Origin: Pseudomonadota bacterium
GTDB lineage: Bacteria > Pseudomonadota > Alphaproteobacteria > Rhizobiales > Rhizobiaceae
Assembly (NCBI GenBank): GCA_023451735.1
Contig: JAEXYH010000043.1
Coordinates: 1-64,000 of the forward strand
Length of the DNA: 64,000 nt
Reading direction: 5' to 3'
Shown here: piece after piece, positions 7,619 to 15,661 of the stretch
Position numbering within the stretch: the first letter of the stretch is position 1
Layout of the letters: each line of letters opens with the position of its first letter
Notes under the pieces: model-generated
Told to the model about the DNA's origin: nothing
What the model saw: only the letters and a program-made list of their open reading frames with translations
Database searches by the model: none
Made by a program: the position numbers and the translations under genes

Positions 7619-8944
7619 ATGCGGCTCGTAGCAGGTGGTGACGCACTGTTTTCCGGCGGAAATCTCGCCGAACGTCTTGATGAGAAATTACTTGAATATC
7701 TGGCGGACTGCGATGCTGCCTTCGTCAACGCCGAGTTCATCTGCCCGGTTCGCACGACAGCGCCGGCGCCGCGCCGCTTCATGACGGCAGTCGGGATCGA
7801 AGCGGTCGATGAGCTGACCTCGATCGGCATCAATCTTCTTTCTTTCGCCAACAACCACACCGGTGATTTTGGGCCGCAGGGTGTGATCGACACGATCGAA
7901 GCATGCGAGGCACGCGGCGTCATTCACAGTGGCATCGGCCGAAGCCTGGAAGAAGCTCGCCAGCCGCATTTCCTAGATACGAAGGATGGCCGTATTGCCC
8001 TGATCTCGACGGGGACCACGCGCTCGACGGAGTTTGCAGCGAGCACGGCCGGCACAGGCATTCCCGCACGCGCAGGCCTCAACCCGCTGCGATGGGGCAG
8101 AGCCTATGTCCTGCCCGATGCCGAGTTCCAGCAATTGCGTCGCATCGACGAAATGCTCGGCATCGCGGCCGGCCGCAAGGAAGTCATGGATGTCGAGGTC
8201 ATGCCGGATCCGGGTGCCGATCGCTTGCCTTTCGGTTCTGTCTTCGAAGGCTCGCTGCAGTTCGAGCGCGGCGAGCATGCCCATATTCGCTATTACGCCA
8301 ATGAGAAAGACGCGAAGGCCATTCTCGAAAACATTCGCGATGCTGCCAACCGCTCCGAAGTCGTGTTGTTGAGCCTGCACGCGCATGAAGGAACGGAAGA
8401 GAACTGGTATTCACCGCGGCCGGCGCCTTTCCTTGAAGATTTCGCACGTCGCGCGATCGATGCCGGAGCGACGGCGGTGATCGGCCATGGGCCGCACATG
8501 TTGCGCGGTATCGAATTCTACAAAGGCAAGCCGATCTTCTATTCTCTCGGAAGCCTGCTGATGGAATTCGAGGCCGGCATGCAGAAGATGACGCCGGAGA
8601 TGTATGAAGCTTACGGTTTCACCAAGGAATCGCTGCCGTCGCACCTGCATATGTCCCGCGCCCGCAACGCAGCCGGCGAGCCAATCGGCTTTTATGGTGA
8701 CGCGCGTTTCTCGAAGTCCTGCATCGCGATCCTGGATATCGTCGACGGCAATCCGCGTGTCAGGCTCGTTGCGCTCGACCTTGATCTCAACAGGAAGAGG
8801 CCTTCCGAACGCGGCCTGCCTGCTTGCGCATCGCCCGAACTGGCACGGGAAATCGCAGCGGATATGGCGGAAATGAGCAAGGCCTACGGTACGGTGATCC
8901 GATACAACGAGGCCGACGGCCTCATTGACGTCGAGCGCGCCTAA
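7619..8944 (+). CDS. CapA-like (PGA_cap) metallophosphatase-fold protein, no signal peptide
   Basis: A 441-residue protein of the bacterial capsule/poly-gamma-glutamate CapA family, which has a calcineurin-like di-metal phosphoesterase fold. Visible metal-site motifs are GGD (residues 6-8), NAEF (37-40), ANNHTGD (77-83), a later LHAHEG block and GHGPHMLRGIE. AAAGGA precedes the ATG. True CapA proteins are membrane-anchored; this one starts directly with the first beta strand and has neither signal peptide nor membrane segment, so it should be cytoplasmic. It is also not beside capB or capC. It diverges from the dehydrogenase-tct operon and its 3' end overlaps tetR by 4 bases tail to tail. A soluble hydrolase acting on a pathway intermediate is more likely than capsule synthesis. 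Confidence 0.8.
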   Translation: MRLVAGGDALFSGGNLAERLDEKLLEYLADCDAAFVNAEFICPVRTTAPAPRRFMTAVGIEAVDELTSIGINLLSFANNHTGDFGPQGVIDTIEACEARGVIHSGIGRSLEEARQPHFLDTKDGRIALISTGTTRSTEFAASTAGTGIPARAGLNPLRWGRAYVLPDAEFQQLRRIDEMLGIAAGRKEVMDVEVMPDPGADRLPFGSVFEGSLQFERGEHAHIRYYANEKDAKAILENIRDAANRSEVVLLSLHAHEGTEENWYSPRPAPFLEDFARRAIDAGATAVIGHGPHMLRGIEFYKGKPIFYSLGSLLMEFEAGMQKMTPEMYEAYGFTKESLPSHLHMSRARNAAGEPIGFYGDARFSKSCIAILDIVDGNPRVRLVALDLDLNRKRPSERGLPACASPELAREIAADMAEMSKAYGTVIRYNEADGLIDVERA

Positions 8945-9498
8945 TCGTACGCAGGCACGGACAGCAGTTTCGCTACGATCGCCTTGGCGGTCGTGGCGCT
9001 ATGCGCATTTCGTCGTAGGACCGATCCGGCCAAAGCCCCTTCGTACAGCAACAAAAGCTGCTCCGATGCCGAGTCGTCGGCTTCCGGGCCGAGAGTCTGG
9101 ACGAAAAAATCCTTGAGAAAGAGCTTGTGGTCACGAGCCGCGTTCAGGACTTCGGGTGATTGCGGGTTCTCGATGGCGGCAATCAGGAAGGCGCAGCCAC
9201 GAAAATTCTCCGCCTCGGTCTTGCGCTCCAGGTTAGAAAAGACGTCCAGCACCGGTTCCCGGCCTCTACGCTCGCCGACGATTTCGTGAAGTTGCTGTCG
9301 CACGGTGTCGTTGCGTTTTTCCAGATAGGCGACGATCAGGGCCTCCTTGCTTCCGAAATAGCGATAGAATGTCGCCCTGGTGGTTTTCAGATGATCCACC
9401 AGTTCCGACATGCCAACCAGATAGGTACCCTTGGCGTAAAAGATATCTCCTACCCGGGAGAGGATATCGTCCCTGGTAGAGGTTACATTTGTCGTCAT
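8941..9498 (-). CDS. TetR/AcrR-family transcriptional regulator
   Basis: A 185-residue one-component regulator. Residues about 8-55 form the TetR helix-turn-helix, with RDDILSRVGDIFYAKGTYLVG leading into a recognition helix region ending RATFYRYFGSKEAL. The rest is a helical ligand domain resembling the YcdC/TetR_C group (FSNLERKTEAENFRGCAFL). It is the last gene of the minus-strand operon that starts at 16626, so it would be co-regulated with the ABC importer, monooxygenase and cupin. Two copies of an inverted repeat lie in front of this operon and in front of the dehydrogenase/capA pair, which makes local autoregulated control likely. The effector is presumably the imported compound or a product of it. 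Confidence 0.88.
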   Translation of the reverse strand: MTTNVTSTRDDILSRVGDIFYAKGTYLVGMSELVDHLKTTRATFYRYFGSKEALIVAYLEKRNDTVRQQLHEIVGERRGREPVLDVFSNLERKTEAENFRGCAFLIAAIENPQSPEVLNAARDHKLFLKDFFVQTLGPEADDSASEQLLLLYEGALAGSVLRRNAHSATTAKAIVAKLLSVPAYD

Positions 9499-9534
9499 CG
9501 AAATCCGTTTTGAGCGCGTTTCAACCTCTAGATG

Positions 9535-10023
9535 TCATTCATGCGGATGCTTGTGGATCGGGTCAACCCAGTAAACCTCCTCCGGGTTCTCGACCGGGTC
9601 CACATCGGTGATGTTGACGACCACCGCTTCGTTATCTGATCTGACGAGGACGCATTCGAGCGGGTTGTCGGGGTCGGCGTTGATCTCCTGATGCGGTACA
9701 TAGGGTGGCACGAAAATGAAATCGCCCGGACCCGCTTCGGCAACATATTCCAGGTGGTCGCCCCAGCGCATCCTCGCCTTGCCACGGATGACGAAAATGA
9801 CGCTCTCGAGTGGTCCGTGATGATGAACGCCGGTCTTGGCGTTCGGCTCGATGGCGACTGTGCCGGCCCAGATTTTCTGGGCGCCGACGCGGGCATGGTT
9901 GATGGCCGCCTGCCGGAACATGCCCGGTGTCTGCGCGGTGTTGGGGTCCAGCTGGTCGCCTTTGATGACCCTGATGCCATCATGTTTCCAGCGCTCCGTA
10001 TCGTGGTGGTGATGTTCGCTCAT
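9535..10023 (-). CDS. Cupin-domain protein with histidine-rich ends
   Basis: A 162-residue single-domain cupin. The first cupin motif is visible as VHHHGPLESVIFVIRGKARM (about residues 66-85) and the second as PGDFIFVPPYVPHQEINA, so a metal centre with three His and one Glu is expected. Start at 10023 is chosen over upstream frames because it removes the overlap with the monooxygenase gene. Unusual features are four consecutive His at residues 4-7 and a C-terminal HKHPHE, giving metal-chelating ends. It sits between the monooxygenase and tetR genes. Cupins cover many activities (isomerases, dioxygenases, decarboxylases, binding proteins), so the reaction is open. Confidence 0.82.
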   Translation of the reverse strand: MSEHHHHDTERWKHDGIRVIKGDQLDPNTAQTPGMFRQAAINHARVGAQKIWAGTVAIEPNAKTGVHHHGPLESVIFVIRGKARMRWGDHLEYVAEAGPGDFIFVPPYVPHQEINADPDNPLECVLVRSDNEAVVVNITDVDPVENPEEVYWVDPIHKHPHE

Positions 10024-10051
10024 CTTCCGGTTCTCCAATATGCCAATCTGC

Positions 10052-11383
10052 TCAGAAGCTGAGCAGATTATCGCGAAAATGCTCGTGCTCATAAGTCGTT
10101 CTGACCAGCCCACGCTTCTGCAGCTCGGGAACCAGTCCATCGGTGATTTCTGCGATATAACGACGGGTCAACGGGAACGCGTGGATGAGGAAGCCGTCGC
10201 CGCCAATCTGATCCGCCACTTCGCCCATTCTGTCCGCGACGGAGGCCGGTGTCCCGACGAACTGGAGCGTTCTCGTCGAGCGGCCAAGGCGTGCCTCGAC
10301 CATCTCGCGCAGGGTTTTGCCTTGCTTGGAGAATGCAGCCAATGTTCCGCGGTGTCCCTCCGTCTCGATTTCGGGCAAAGGCTTATCGAGATCGAACTGG
10401 GAAAAGTCGATATTGTTGTCTGCCGAAAGCCCGGCAAGAGCGCGATCGATGGCGTTCTGATCGACCTTCGGCAGCCGTGCGGCAATGGCATTCGCTTCTT
10501 CCTGTGTGTCGGCCAGCACAGGCAGGATCGGGAACAGGACCTTGCAATCGTCGGGGTTACTGCCGTTTTCTGTCCGGAGACGGCGGATGTCGTCGCGAAA
10601 TGCCTTGGCGGCAGCGACAGGGTCTTCGCCGGCCGTTGCGGCAATGATTGTATCTGCGTGGCGGGCACCGAAGGCCCGGCCGCGTGGAGAGCTTCCGGCC
10701 TGGCAAAACACCGGGCGGCCCTGCGGTGAGCGCGATATGTTCAGCGGACCGCGGGACCGATAGTATTCGCCATGATAATCGAAACTGCGCACCTTGGTGT
10801 GATCAGCATACGTACCGGTTTCTTCGTCATGGACAACCGCGTCGGGCTGCCAAGCATCCCAGAGTTGGGTGGCGATATCGACGAATTCATCGGCACGATC
10901 ATATCTTTCGTCATGCGGCGGCATTTTTTCGCCGATGCCGAATGCCTGTGCCGCCTCATCCTCGCCACCGGTGACGATATTCCAGCCGGCGCGTCCACGG
11001 CTGAGGTGATCGACGGTTGCCATCAACCGGGCAAGCAAAAAGGGCGGATAGAAAGATGTCGACAGCGTCGAAACGAGGCCGAGACGCGACGTATGGGCCG
11101 CAAGATGGGTAATGACGGGAAGAGGGTCGAGCCGGGCACCGCGGATGGCATGTTTGAGATCGACTTCCGTCGTGCCTTTATAGCGGTCGGCAACGACCGA
11201 ATGGTCCTCGAGCATAAGATAGTCGAAGCCCGCGCGTTCGATGGCACGCGCCAGATCGACGAGGAAGGAGCCGCTTTCCCACACTTCGGGTCGGGAATCG
11301 TGGCCGGACCACGGGATCGGTCCGTTGACACCCCATCCATGAGGCCGTGCGTTGGTGAAAAAGGCAAGGTGGAATTTCGGCAT
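10052..11383 (-). CDS. LLM-class FMNH2-dependent monooxygenase, NtaA/SnaA/DszA subfamily
   Basis: A 443-residue flavin monooxygenase that uses reduced FMN supplied by a separate reductase to oxidise or cleave its substrate. The family shows a TIM barrel with an insertion; here the N-terminal FHLAFFTN strand, the SGFSS-like region replaced by VSTLSTSFYPPFLLARLMATVDHLS, GRAGWNIVT, the long insertion with AQAFGIG, and QAGSSPRGRAFGARHAD are diagnostic. Relatives include nitrilotriacetate and EDTA monooxygenases, dibenzothiophene sulfone and pristinamycin enzymes. I prefer the ATG at 11383 over the GTG nine bases upstream because it fits the family N-terminus. No flavin reductase gene is linked. 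Position between a dipeptide-type importer and a cupin suggests the imported compound is its substrate. Confidence 0.9.
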   Translation of the reverse strand: MPKFHLAFFTNARPHGWGVNGPIPWSGHDSRPEVWESGSFLVDLARAIERAGFDYLMLEDHSVVADRYKGTTEVDLKHAIRGARLDPLPVITHLAAHTSRLGLVSTLSTSFYPPFLLARLMATVDHLSRGRAGWNIVTGGEDEAAQAFGIGEKMPPHDERYDRADEFVDIATQLWDAWQPDAVVHDEETGTYADHTKVRSFDYHGEYYRSRGPLNISRSPQGRPVFCQAGSSPRGRAFGARHADTIIAATAGEDPVAAAKAFRDDIRRLRTENGSNPDDCKVLFPILPVLADTQEEANAIAARLPKVDQNAIDRALAGLSADNNIDFSQFDLDKPLPEIETEGHRGTLAAFSKQGKTLREMVEARLGRSTRTLQFVGTPASVADRMGEVADQIGGDGFLIHAFPLTRRYIAEITDGLVPELQKRGLVRTTYEHEHFRDNLLSF

Positions 11384-11415
11384 TATCGTCACTCTGCATC
11401 AGCGGCAAATTGAGA

Positions 11416-11438
11416 GGGCAGTGCTTGACGCACCGCCC
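11416..11438 (-). other. Intercistronic hairpin between binding-protein and monooxygenase genes
   Basis: GGGC/GTGC pairs with GCAC/GCCC around a TTGAC loop with one A-C mismatch. It lies just after the stop of the substrate-binding protein gene in the transcript. No T-run follows, so mRNA stabilisation or partial attenuation after the highly expressed binding-protein cistron is the likely role. Confidence 0.45.
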
Positions 11439-11452
11439 CGTTGAGTTGGTGA

Positions 11453-13039
11453 TCAGTTGTTCTGCTGGTCGACCCAGGTATCGTAAAAGACCGGACGGAA
11501 GGGGTCGTTGGTCAGACCGAAGCCGTGGACGGTTTCGGCAACAGGAACGAGCAGCGTCACTTCGCGGATCGGCAGGCCCAATCCTTCCTCGACGATTTCC
11601 TTCTGGGCCTCGTTCGCTAGCTGTTTGCGCTTCGCGCTGTTGGCTTCACCGGCAATCGCCTTCAGCTTCGCATCAAGCTCCGGCCGTGCGGTCATGCCGC
11701 GGTTCTGGGAGAGGGCGGTGGAATAGACAAAGGCGAGCGCGTCGACGTCGGCGCGGCCCCATGTCCGCCAGTCGAGCTGCCAGTTGCCGGCCTTGCGCGC
11801 CTCGATCTGCTCGGCGCTGCTCTGGGCGACCAGTGTTGCGTCGATACCAACCTTGCGAAGCTGCTGCTGTATGAGTTCGAAGACGGGCTGCTCGGACGCA
11901 CCGGCATAGTTGATCTTGACGGAGAGCTTCTTGCCGCCCTTTACGCGAATGCCGTCAGCGCCTTTTGTCCAACCCGCCTCGTCGAGCAGTTTTTCGGCGC
12001 GTGCCGGGTCGAATGTCAGGTCCCTGGACTGGTCGAGGTAACCGGGATGGTTGGTGGAAAGCGTTCCAGTTGCCGGCTTGATGCGGCCGGCAAACAGGCC
12101 ATCGACGATTTCCTGCCGGTTGACGGCAACCTGCAGTGCCTGACGGACAGGTTTTTCGCTCAAGGCCGGATCGGACGTGTTGACCAGCAGCACGCCGGCA
12201 ATGCCGGAGCTCGTACCCGAGACGATAGCGGCGCCCGAAGCTTCGACATTCGGGAGGTCGTCGGTGCTTGCGTCAAAGAAGGCCTGAATTTCGCCGCTGA
12301 CGAAACTGCCGACGCGAACGGAGCGCTCGGGAATGGATCGGAGTGTCAGCGTTTCCAGATATGCCGGACCCTCGTGCTTGAAATTCGCCGATCCCCATTT
12401 GTAGTCTTCTCGGCGCTTGAGGGTGACGCTTTCGTTGTATTGAATATCGGAGATGACGAAGGGACCGCTGCCGATCACGCCCTTCGAGCAACGGTCGGCC
12501 AGTGCAGCCTTCAGCGTCTCGGGCGCTAGAATTGCCAGGCCTTTTTCGGTCGTCGCCTGCTCGAAGCCGGCATTCGGCTGTTCGAAGGCGATAACAACCG
12601 TCTTTGCATCGGTGGCGGTCGCGGATTTGAAGCTGGTCAGGAATGACGCGGCAGTGACTGCAGTGCCCTCCTTGCCCATCTTCCACAAGAGGTTGAAGTT
12701 ATCGGCTACGACCTGGGCCGTCAGTGCCTCGCCATTGCTGAATGTAACGCCATCGCGCAAATGGAATGTGTAGGTCCGGCCATCGTCTCCGACTTCCCAT
12801 TTTTCAGCGAGATACGGGACGATCTTGCCGGTCTGTGGATCCTGATCGAGAAGATTGTCGACCACCTGCTGGAAAACGGCGGGATTGGGGTTCGACTGGA
12901 CACGGTCAAGGCACGGCGGGAAGCTCGCCAGACCATAGGTGAGCTGGCCGCCGGAAACCGGCGTCTGCGCAAGTGCCGAGGCCGTCGAAAGAAGAGTGAG
13001 CGCGCCTGCTGCAGCGTAAACCTTGAAGGGGAAATGCAT
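11453..13039 (-). CDS. Dipeptide/oligopeptide-type ABC substrate-binding protein (SBP_bac_5)
   Basis: A 528-residue periplasmic solute-binding protein of the DppA/NikA class. Start at 13039 is supported by GGAG seven bases upstream and by a classic Sec signal peptide (FKVYAAAGALTLLSTASALAQ) cleaved near residue 25. The mature chain begins with GGQLTYGLASFPPCLD and carries the family block around YLAEKWEVGDDGRTYTFHLR and a RQALQVAVNRQEIVDGLF segment. It follows the permease and ATPase genes of the same importer in the minus-strand operon, which is unusual because the binding-protein gene often comes first. Such proteins bind peptides, opines, nickel chelates, sugars or other small molecules, so the ligand is not defined; metal-chelate or amino-acid derivatives would fit the monooxygenase neighbour. 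Confidence 0.92.
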   Translation of the reverse strand: MHFPFKVYAAAGALTLLSTASALAQTPVSGGQLTYGLASFPPCLDRVQSNPNPAVFQQVVDNLLDQDPQTGKIVPYLAEKWEVGDDGRTYTFHLRDGVTFSNGEALTAQVVADNFNLLWKMGKEGTAVTAASFLTSFKSATATDAKTVVIAFEQPNAGFEQATTEKGLAILAPETLKAALADRCSKGVIGSGPFVISDIQYNESVTLKRREDYKWGSANFKHEGPAYLETLTLRSIPERSVRVGSFVSGEIQAFFDASTDDLPNVEASGAAIVSGTSSGIAGVLLVNTSDPALSEKPVRQALQVAVNRQEIVDGLFAGRIKPATGTLSTNHPGYLDQSRDLTFDPARAEKLLDEAGWTKGADGIRVKGGKKLSVKINYAGASEQPVFELIQQQLRKVGIDATLVAQSSAEQIEARKAGNWQLDWRTWGRADVDALAFVYSTALSQNRGMTARPELDAKLKAIAGEANSAKRKQLANEAQKEIVEEGLGLPIREVTLLVPVAETVHGFGLTNDPFRPVFYDTWVDQQNN

Positions 13040-13067
13040 CGTGTTCTCCGGTTGTCGTAATGATTGA

Positions 13068-14759
13068 TCAGGCTGGCAAGAGCGGGTCGGCTGTTCCTGC
13101 GTATCCGGCTGCGGTTGCGGGCTGCAGGTTCTTTCCAGGGATGGCTGCCACCAACTCCTGTGTGTAGGCAACCTGCGGGTTGCCCAGCACGTCCTGCGCT
13201 GCACCGCTCTCGACGACTTTTCCCGACTTCATCACCACGATCCTGTCGGCAATCGCGTTGACGACGGCGAGGTCGTGGGTGACGAAAAGATATGACAGGC
13301 CGTACTCTCGCTGGACTTCTTGGAGCAGTGAAAGGATACGCGCCTGTACCGTCACATCGAGGGCGGAAGTTGGTTCATCGAGCACTAGAATTCTGGGTCT
13401 GAGGCTGAGGGCGCGGGCGATTGCCACGCGTTGCAGCTGTCCTCCGGACAGCTCCGCGGCGCGCCTTTGCAGCAGGTTCAGTGGCAGCGATACCGCTTCG
13501 GCCAGCTCAGCGACGCGCTGTCTCTGAGGCGCCGGATCGCCGATCCTGTTGACCTTCAACGGGTCGCCGATGATGTCTTCGATCTTCCAGCGAGGATCAA
13601 GGCTGGAAAAAGGATTCTGGTAAACGAACTGGACGTCCCGGTGGTAATCCGGTTTCAATCGCCCGGACGTGGGGCGAACCGGCTGACCGTCGAGCAGGAT
13701 TTCGCCGCTGGTCGGCCGGGTCAGGCCGGCCAATATGCGCGCCGTCGTCGTTTTTCCCGAGCCGGACTCTCCGACAAGCGCAAGCGTTCGGCCCTTCTCC
13801 AGAACAAAGCTGACATCATCGACTGCCTTTATTCCGTCTGACTTTCTGAACCAGCCGCTGGTGAATTGCTTATGCAAGGCTTTCGCCTCCAGCAAAGGCG
13901 TTTCCGCCTCCGCTGGAGTGACGCTTGAGGTCGCCGCACCAAGACGTGGGCGCTGCGGGATGTCAGCCAGCAGTGCGCGGGTGTAATTGTCCCTTGGGGT
14001 GCGGGTAATATCCAGGGCCGCCCCTTGCTCGACGATCCGGCCCTCGTTCATCACGACAATTCGGTCGGCGCGATCGGCCGCGATTCCCAGGTCGTGGGTG
14101 ATGAACAGCACTGCCGTCTGCCGCTCGCGGGTCAGCTTTTCGATCCGGTCGAGCACTTTTTTCTGAACCGTGACATCGAGACCGGAGGTCGGTTCGTCGG
14201 CGATGATCAGGCCCGGCTCGCAAGAAAGCGCGATAGCAATCAGCACACGCTGCCGCATGCCGCCGGAGATTTCGTGCGGGTATTGCGCAAACCGCTGCTG
14301 CGGCCGGTCGATGCCGACTTCTTCGAGCAGCGAGAGCGCCCGGTCGGCAGCAACCGTGCCAGCCGCTACGCCGTGAACGACCAGAGCCTCGACGATCTGT
14401 GAACCGATTGTCTTGACCGGGTCGAGGGAGACCGTCGGATCCTGTGGGACGAAACCGATCGCCTTGCCGCGAATTTTCTGCATCTCGCGTTCGGAATGCC
14501 CGAGCAGGTCATGACCGTTAAAACCTAGTGCGACCGCGTTCCTCTTCGTGCCGTGTGGCAAAAGGTCGATGATGGAATGTGCGGTGGTCGATTTGCCGGA
14601 TCCGGACTGGCCGACGATCGCGACGAATTCGCTGCGTCCGACGGAAAGGTTGAGATTGCGAACGGCCTGGAATGTCTTAGTGCCGCTTCGGTAGAAGACA
14701 TCCAGTCCGGTGATTTCCAGCAAGGGCGCCGTTGCAGTTTCAAGAGATTTTGTTGCCAT
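13068..14759 (-). CDS. ABC transporter ATPase with two fused nucleotide-binding domains (DppD-DppF type)
   Basis: A 563-residue protein joining both ATPases of a peptide-class importer in one chain, as in YejF and GsiA. Domain 1 has Walker A GQSGSGKST near residue 45, the signature ISGGMRQRV and Walker B LIIADEPTSGLD. Domain 2 has GESGSGKTT, LSGGQLQRV and ILVLDEPTSALD. Each domain ends with the OppD/F C-terminal peptide-transporter extension. The open frame runs much further upstream, but the ATG at 14759 gives the normal N-terminus and a TGATG overlap with the permease stop. It energises uptake through the two permeases encoded just before it. Confidence 0.93.
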   Translation of the reverse strand: MATKSLETATAPLLEITGLDVFYRSGTKTFQAVRNLNLSVGRSEFVAIVGQSGSGKSTTAHSIIDLLPHGTKRNAVALGFNGHDLLGHSEREMQKIRGKAIGFVPQDPTVSLDPVKTIGSQIVEALVVHGVAAGTVAADRALSLLEEVGIDRPQQRFAQYPHEISGGMRQRVLIAIALSCEPGLIIADEPTSGLDVTVQKKVLDRIEKLTRERQTAVLFITHDLGIAADRADRIVVMNEGRIVEQGAALDITRTPRDNYTRALLADIPQRPRLGAATSSVTPAEAETPLLEAKALHKQFTSGWFRKSDGIKAVDDVSFVLEKGRTLALVGESGSGKTTTARILAGLTRPTSGEILLDGQPVRPTSGRLKPDYHRDVQFVYQNPFSSLDPRWKIEDIIGDPLKVNRIGDPAPQRQRVAELAEAVSLPLNLLQRRAAELSGGQLQRVAIARALSLRPRILVLDEPTSALDVTVQARILSLLQEVQREYGLSYLFVTHDLAVVNAIADRIVVMKSGKVVESGAAQDVLGNPQVAYTQELVAAIPGKNLQPATAAGYAGTADPLLPA

Positions 14760-15661
14760 CAGCGCGATAACTCCGGCGAGCGGTTGAGCTGTCTTCCGAT
14801 CGCATTGACGGCAAGCACGGTGAGGATGATCACGAGGCCGGGAATGGTTGTCAGCCACCAAGCGGTCGCCAGGTAATTGCGCCCTTCCGCGACCAGGTTG
14901 CCCCATTCCGGTGTGGGGGGTACTGCGCCATAACCAAGGAAGCTCAGGGCGGAAATGGACAGGATGGCTGAACCGAACTCGATCGCAACCAATGCGCTGA
15001 CCGGCCCCCGCGCATGCGGAAAGACGTGCCGCAAACATATTCCGAACCAGCCGGCCCCGTAGGAACGTGCCGCTTCGACATAGGGCGATGTGCTGACCCG
15101 CAGCACTTCTGCTCGCATCACTCTGGCGAACGAGGCGATTGATGCAATGCCAACGGCGATGGCGATGTTGATTGTGCCGAACCCTATGGCGGAGATCAGC
15201 ATCAGCGAAATCAGCAGGTTGGGGATGGCCAGCAGGACATCCATCACACGCATGATGATCTCGTCGACTAAGCCGCCGAGATAACCCGCCACGACTCCGA
15301 TGATGCTGCTTGCCACAAAGGCAAGTGCTAGCGCGATCACCGTAGCTTTCAGAGACAGGCTCGTTCCGTAAACGACTCGCGCATAGAGATCGCGGCCTAG
15401 ATTGTCCGTTCCAAACCAATGGTCAGCCGATGGCGGTTTCAGGCGTGTCAGAACATTGCCTGAAAACGGATCTGTGCTAGTGAAAAGGCTGGGGAAAAAT
15501 GCCCAGGCGATCACCAGGATGACGATCGCAACGGCAAGGCCGAGACGCAGGTTCTGCTGCAGGGGAAAACGGCGTGCAGAGGCCGTGCTGTCGGCATTGG
15601 GTACCGGACGCCCGGATGTGTGGTCCACAGGCGATACATGCTGTTCCGTGATATTGGTCAT
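14759..15661 (-). CDS. Dipeptide-type ABC permease, DppC class
   Basis: A 300-residue inner-membrane permease. It has the OppC N-terminal segment (one TM near residues 36-55), followed by the DPFSGN / HWFGTDNLGRDLYARV block typical of DppC, then five TMs. The coupling-helix motif around EAARSYGAGWFGICLRHVFPH contacts the ATPase. The C-terminal SALSFLGYGAVPPTPEWGNLVAEG block is also diagnostic. Its start overlaps the DppB-like gene by 4 bases and its stop overlaps the ATPase start by one. It forms a heterodimeric pore with the preceding permease. Confidence 0.93.
   Translation of the reverse strand: MTNITEQHVSPVDHTSGRPVPNADSTASARRFPLQQNLRLGLAVAIVILVIAWAFFPSLFTSTDPFSGNVLTRLKPPSADHWFGTDNLGRDLYARVVYGTSLSLKATVIALALAFVASSIIGVVAGYLGGLVDEIIMRVMDVLLAIPNLLISLMLISAIGFGTINIAIAVGIASIASFARVMRAEVLRVSTSPYVEAARSYGAGWFGICLRHVFPHARGPVSALVAIEFGSAILSISALSFLGYGAVPPTPEWGNLVAEGRNYLATAWWLTTIPGLVIILTVLAVNAIGRQLNRSPELSR

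Noticed and set aside
14760..15419. N-terminal extension of the fused ATPase upstream of 14759
   Set aside because: It would fully overlap the DppC-like permease gene; the internal ATG gives the normal family N-terminus and a TGATG junction.
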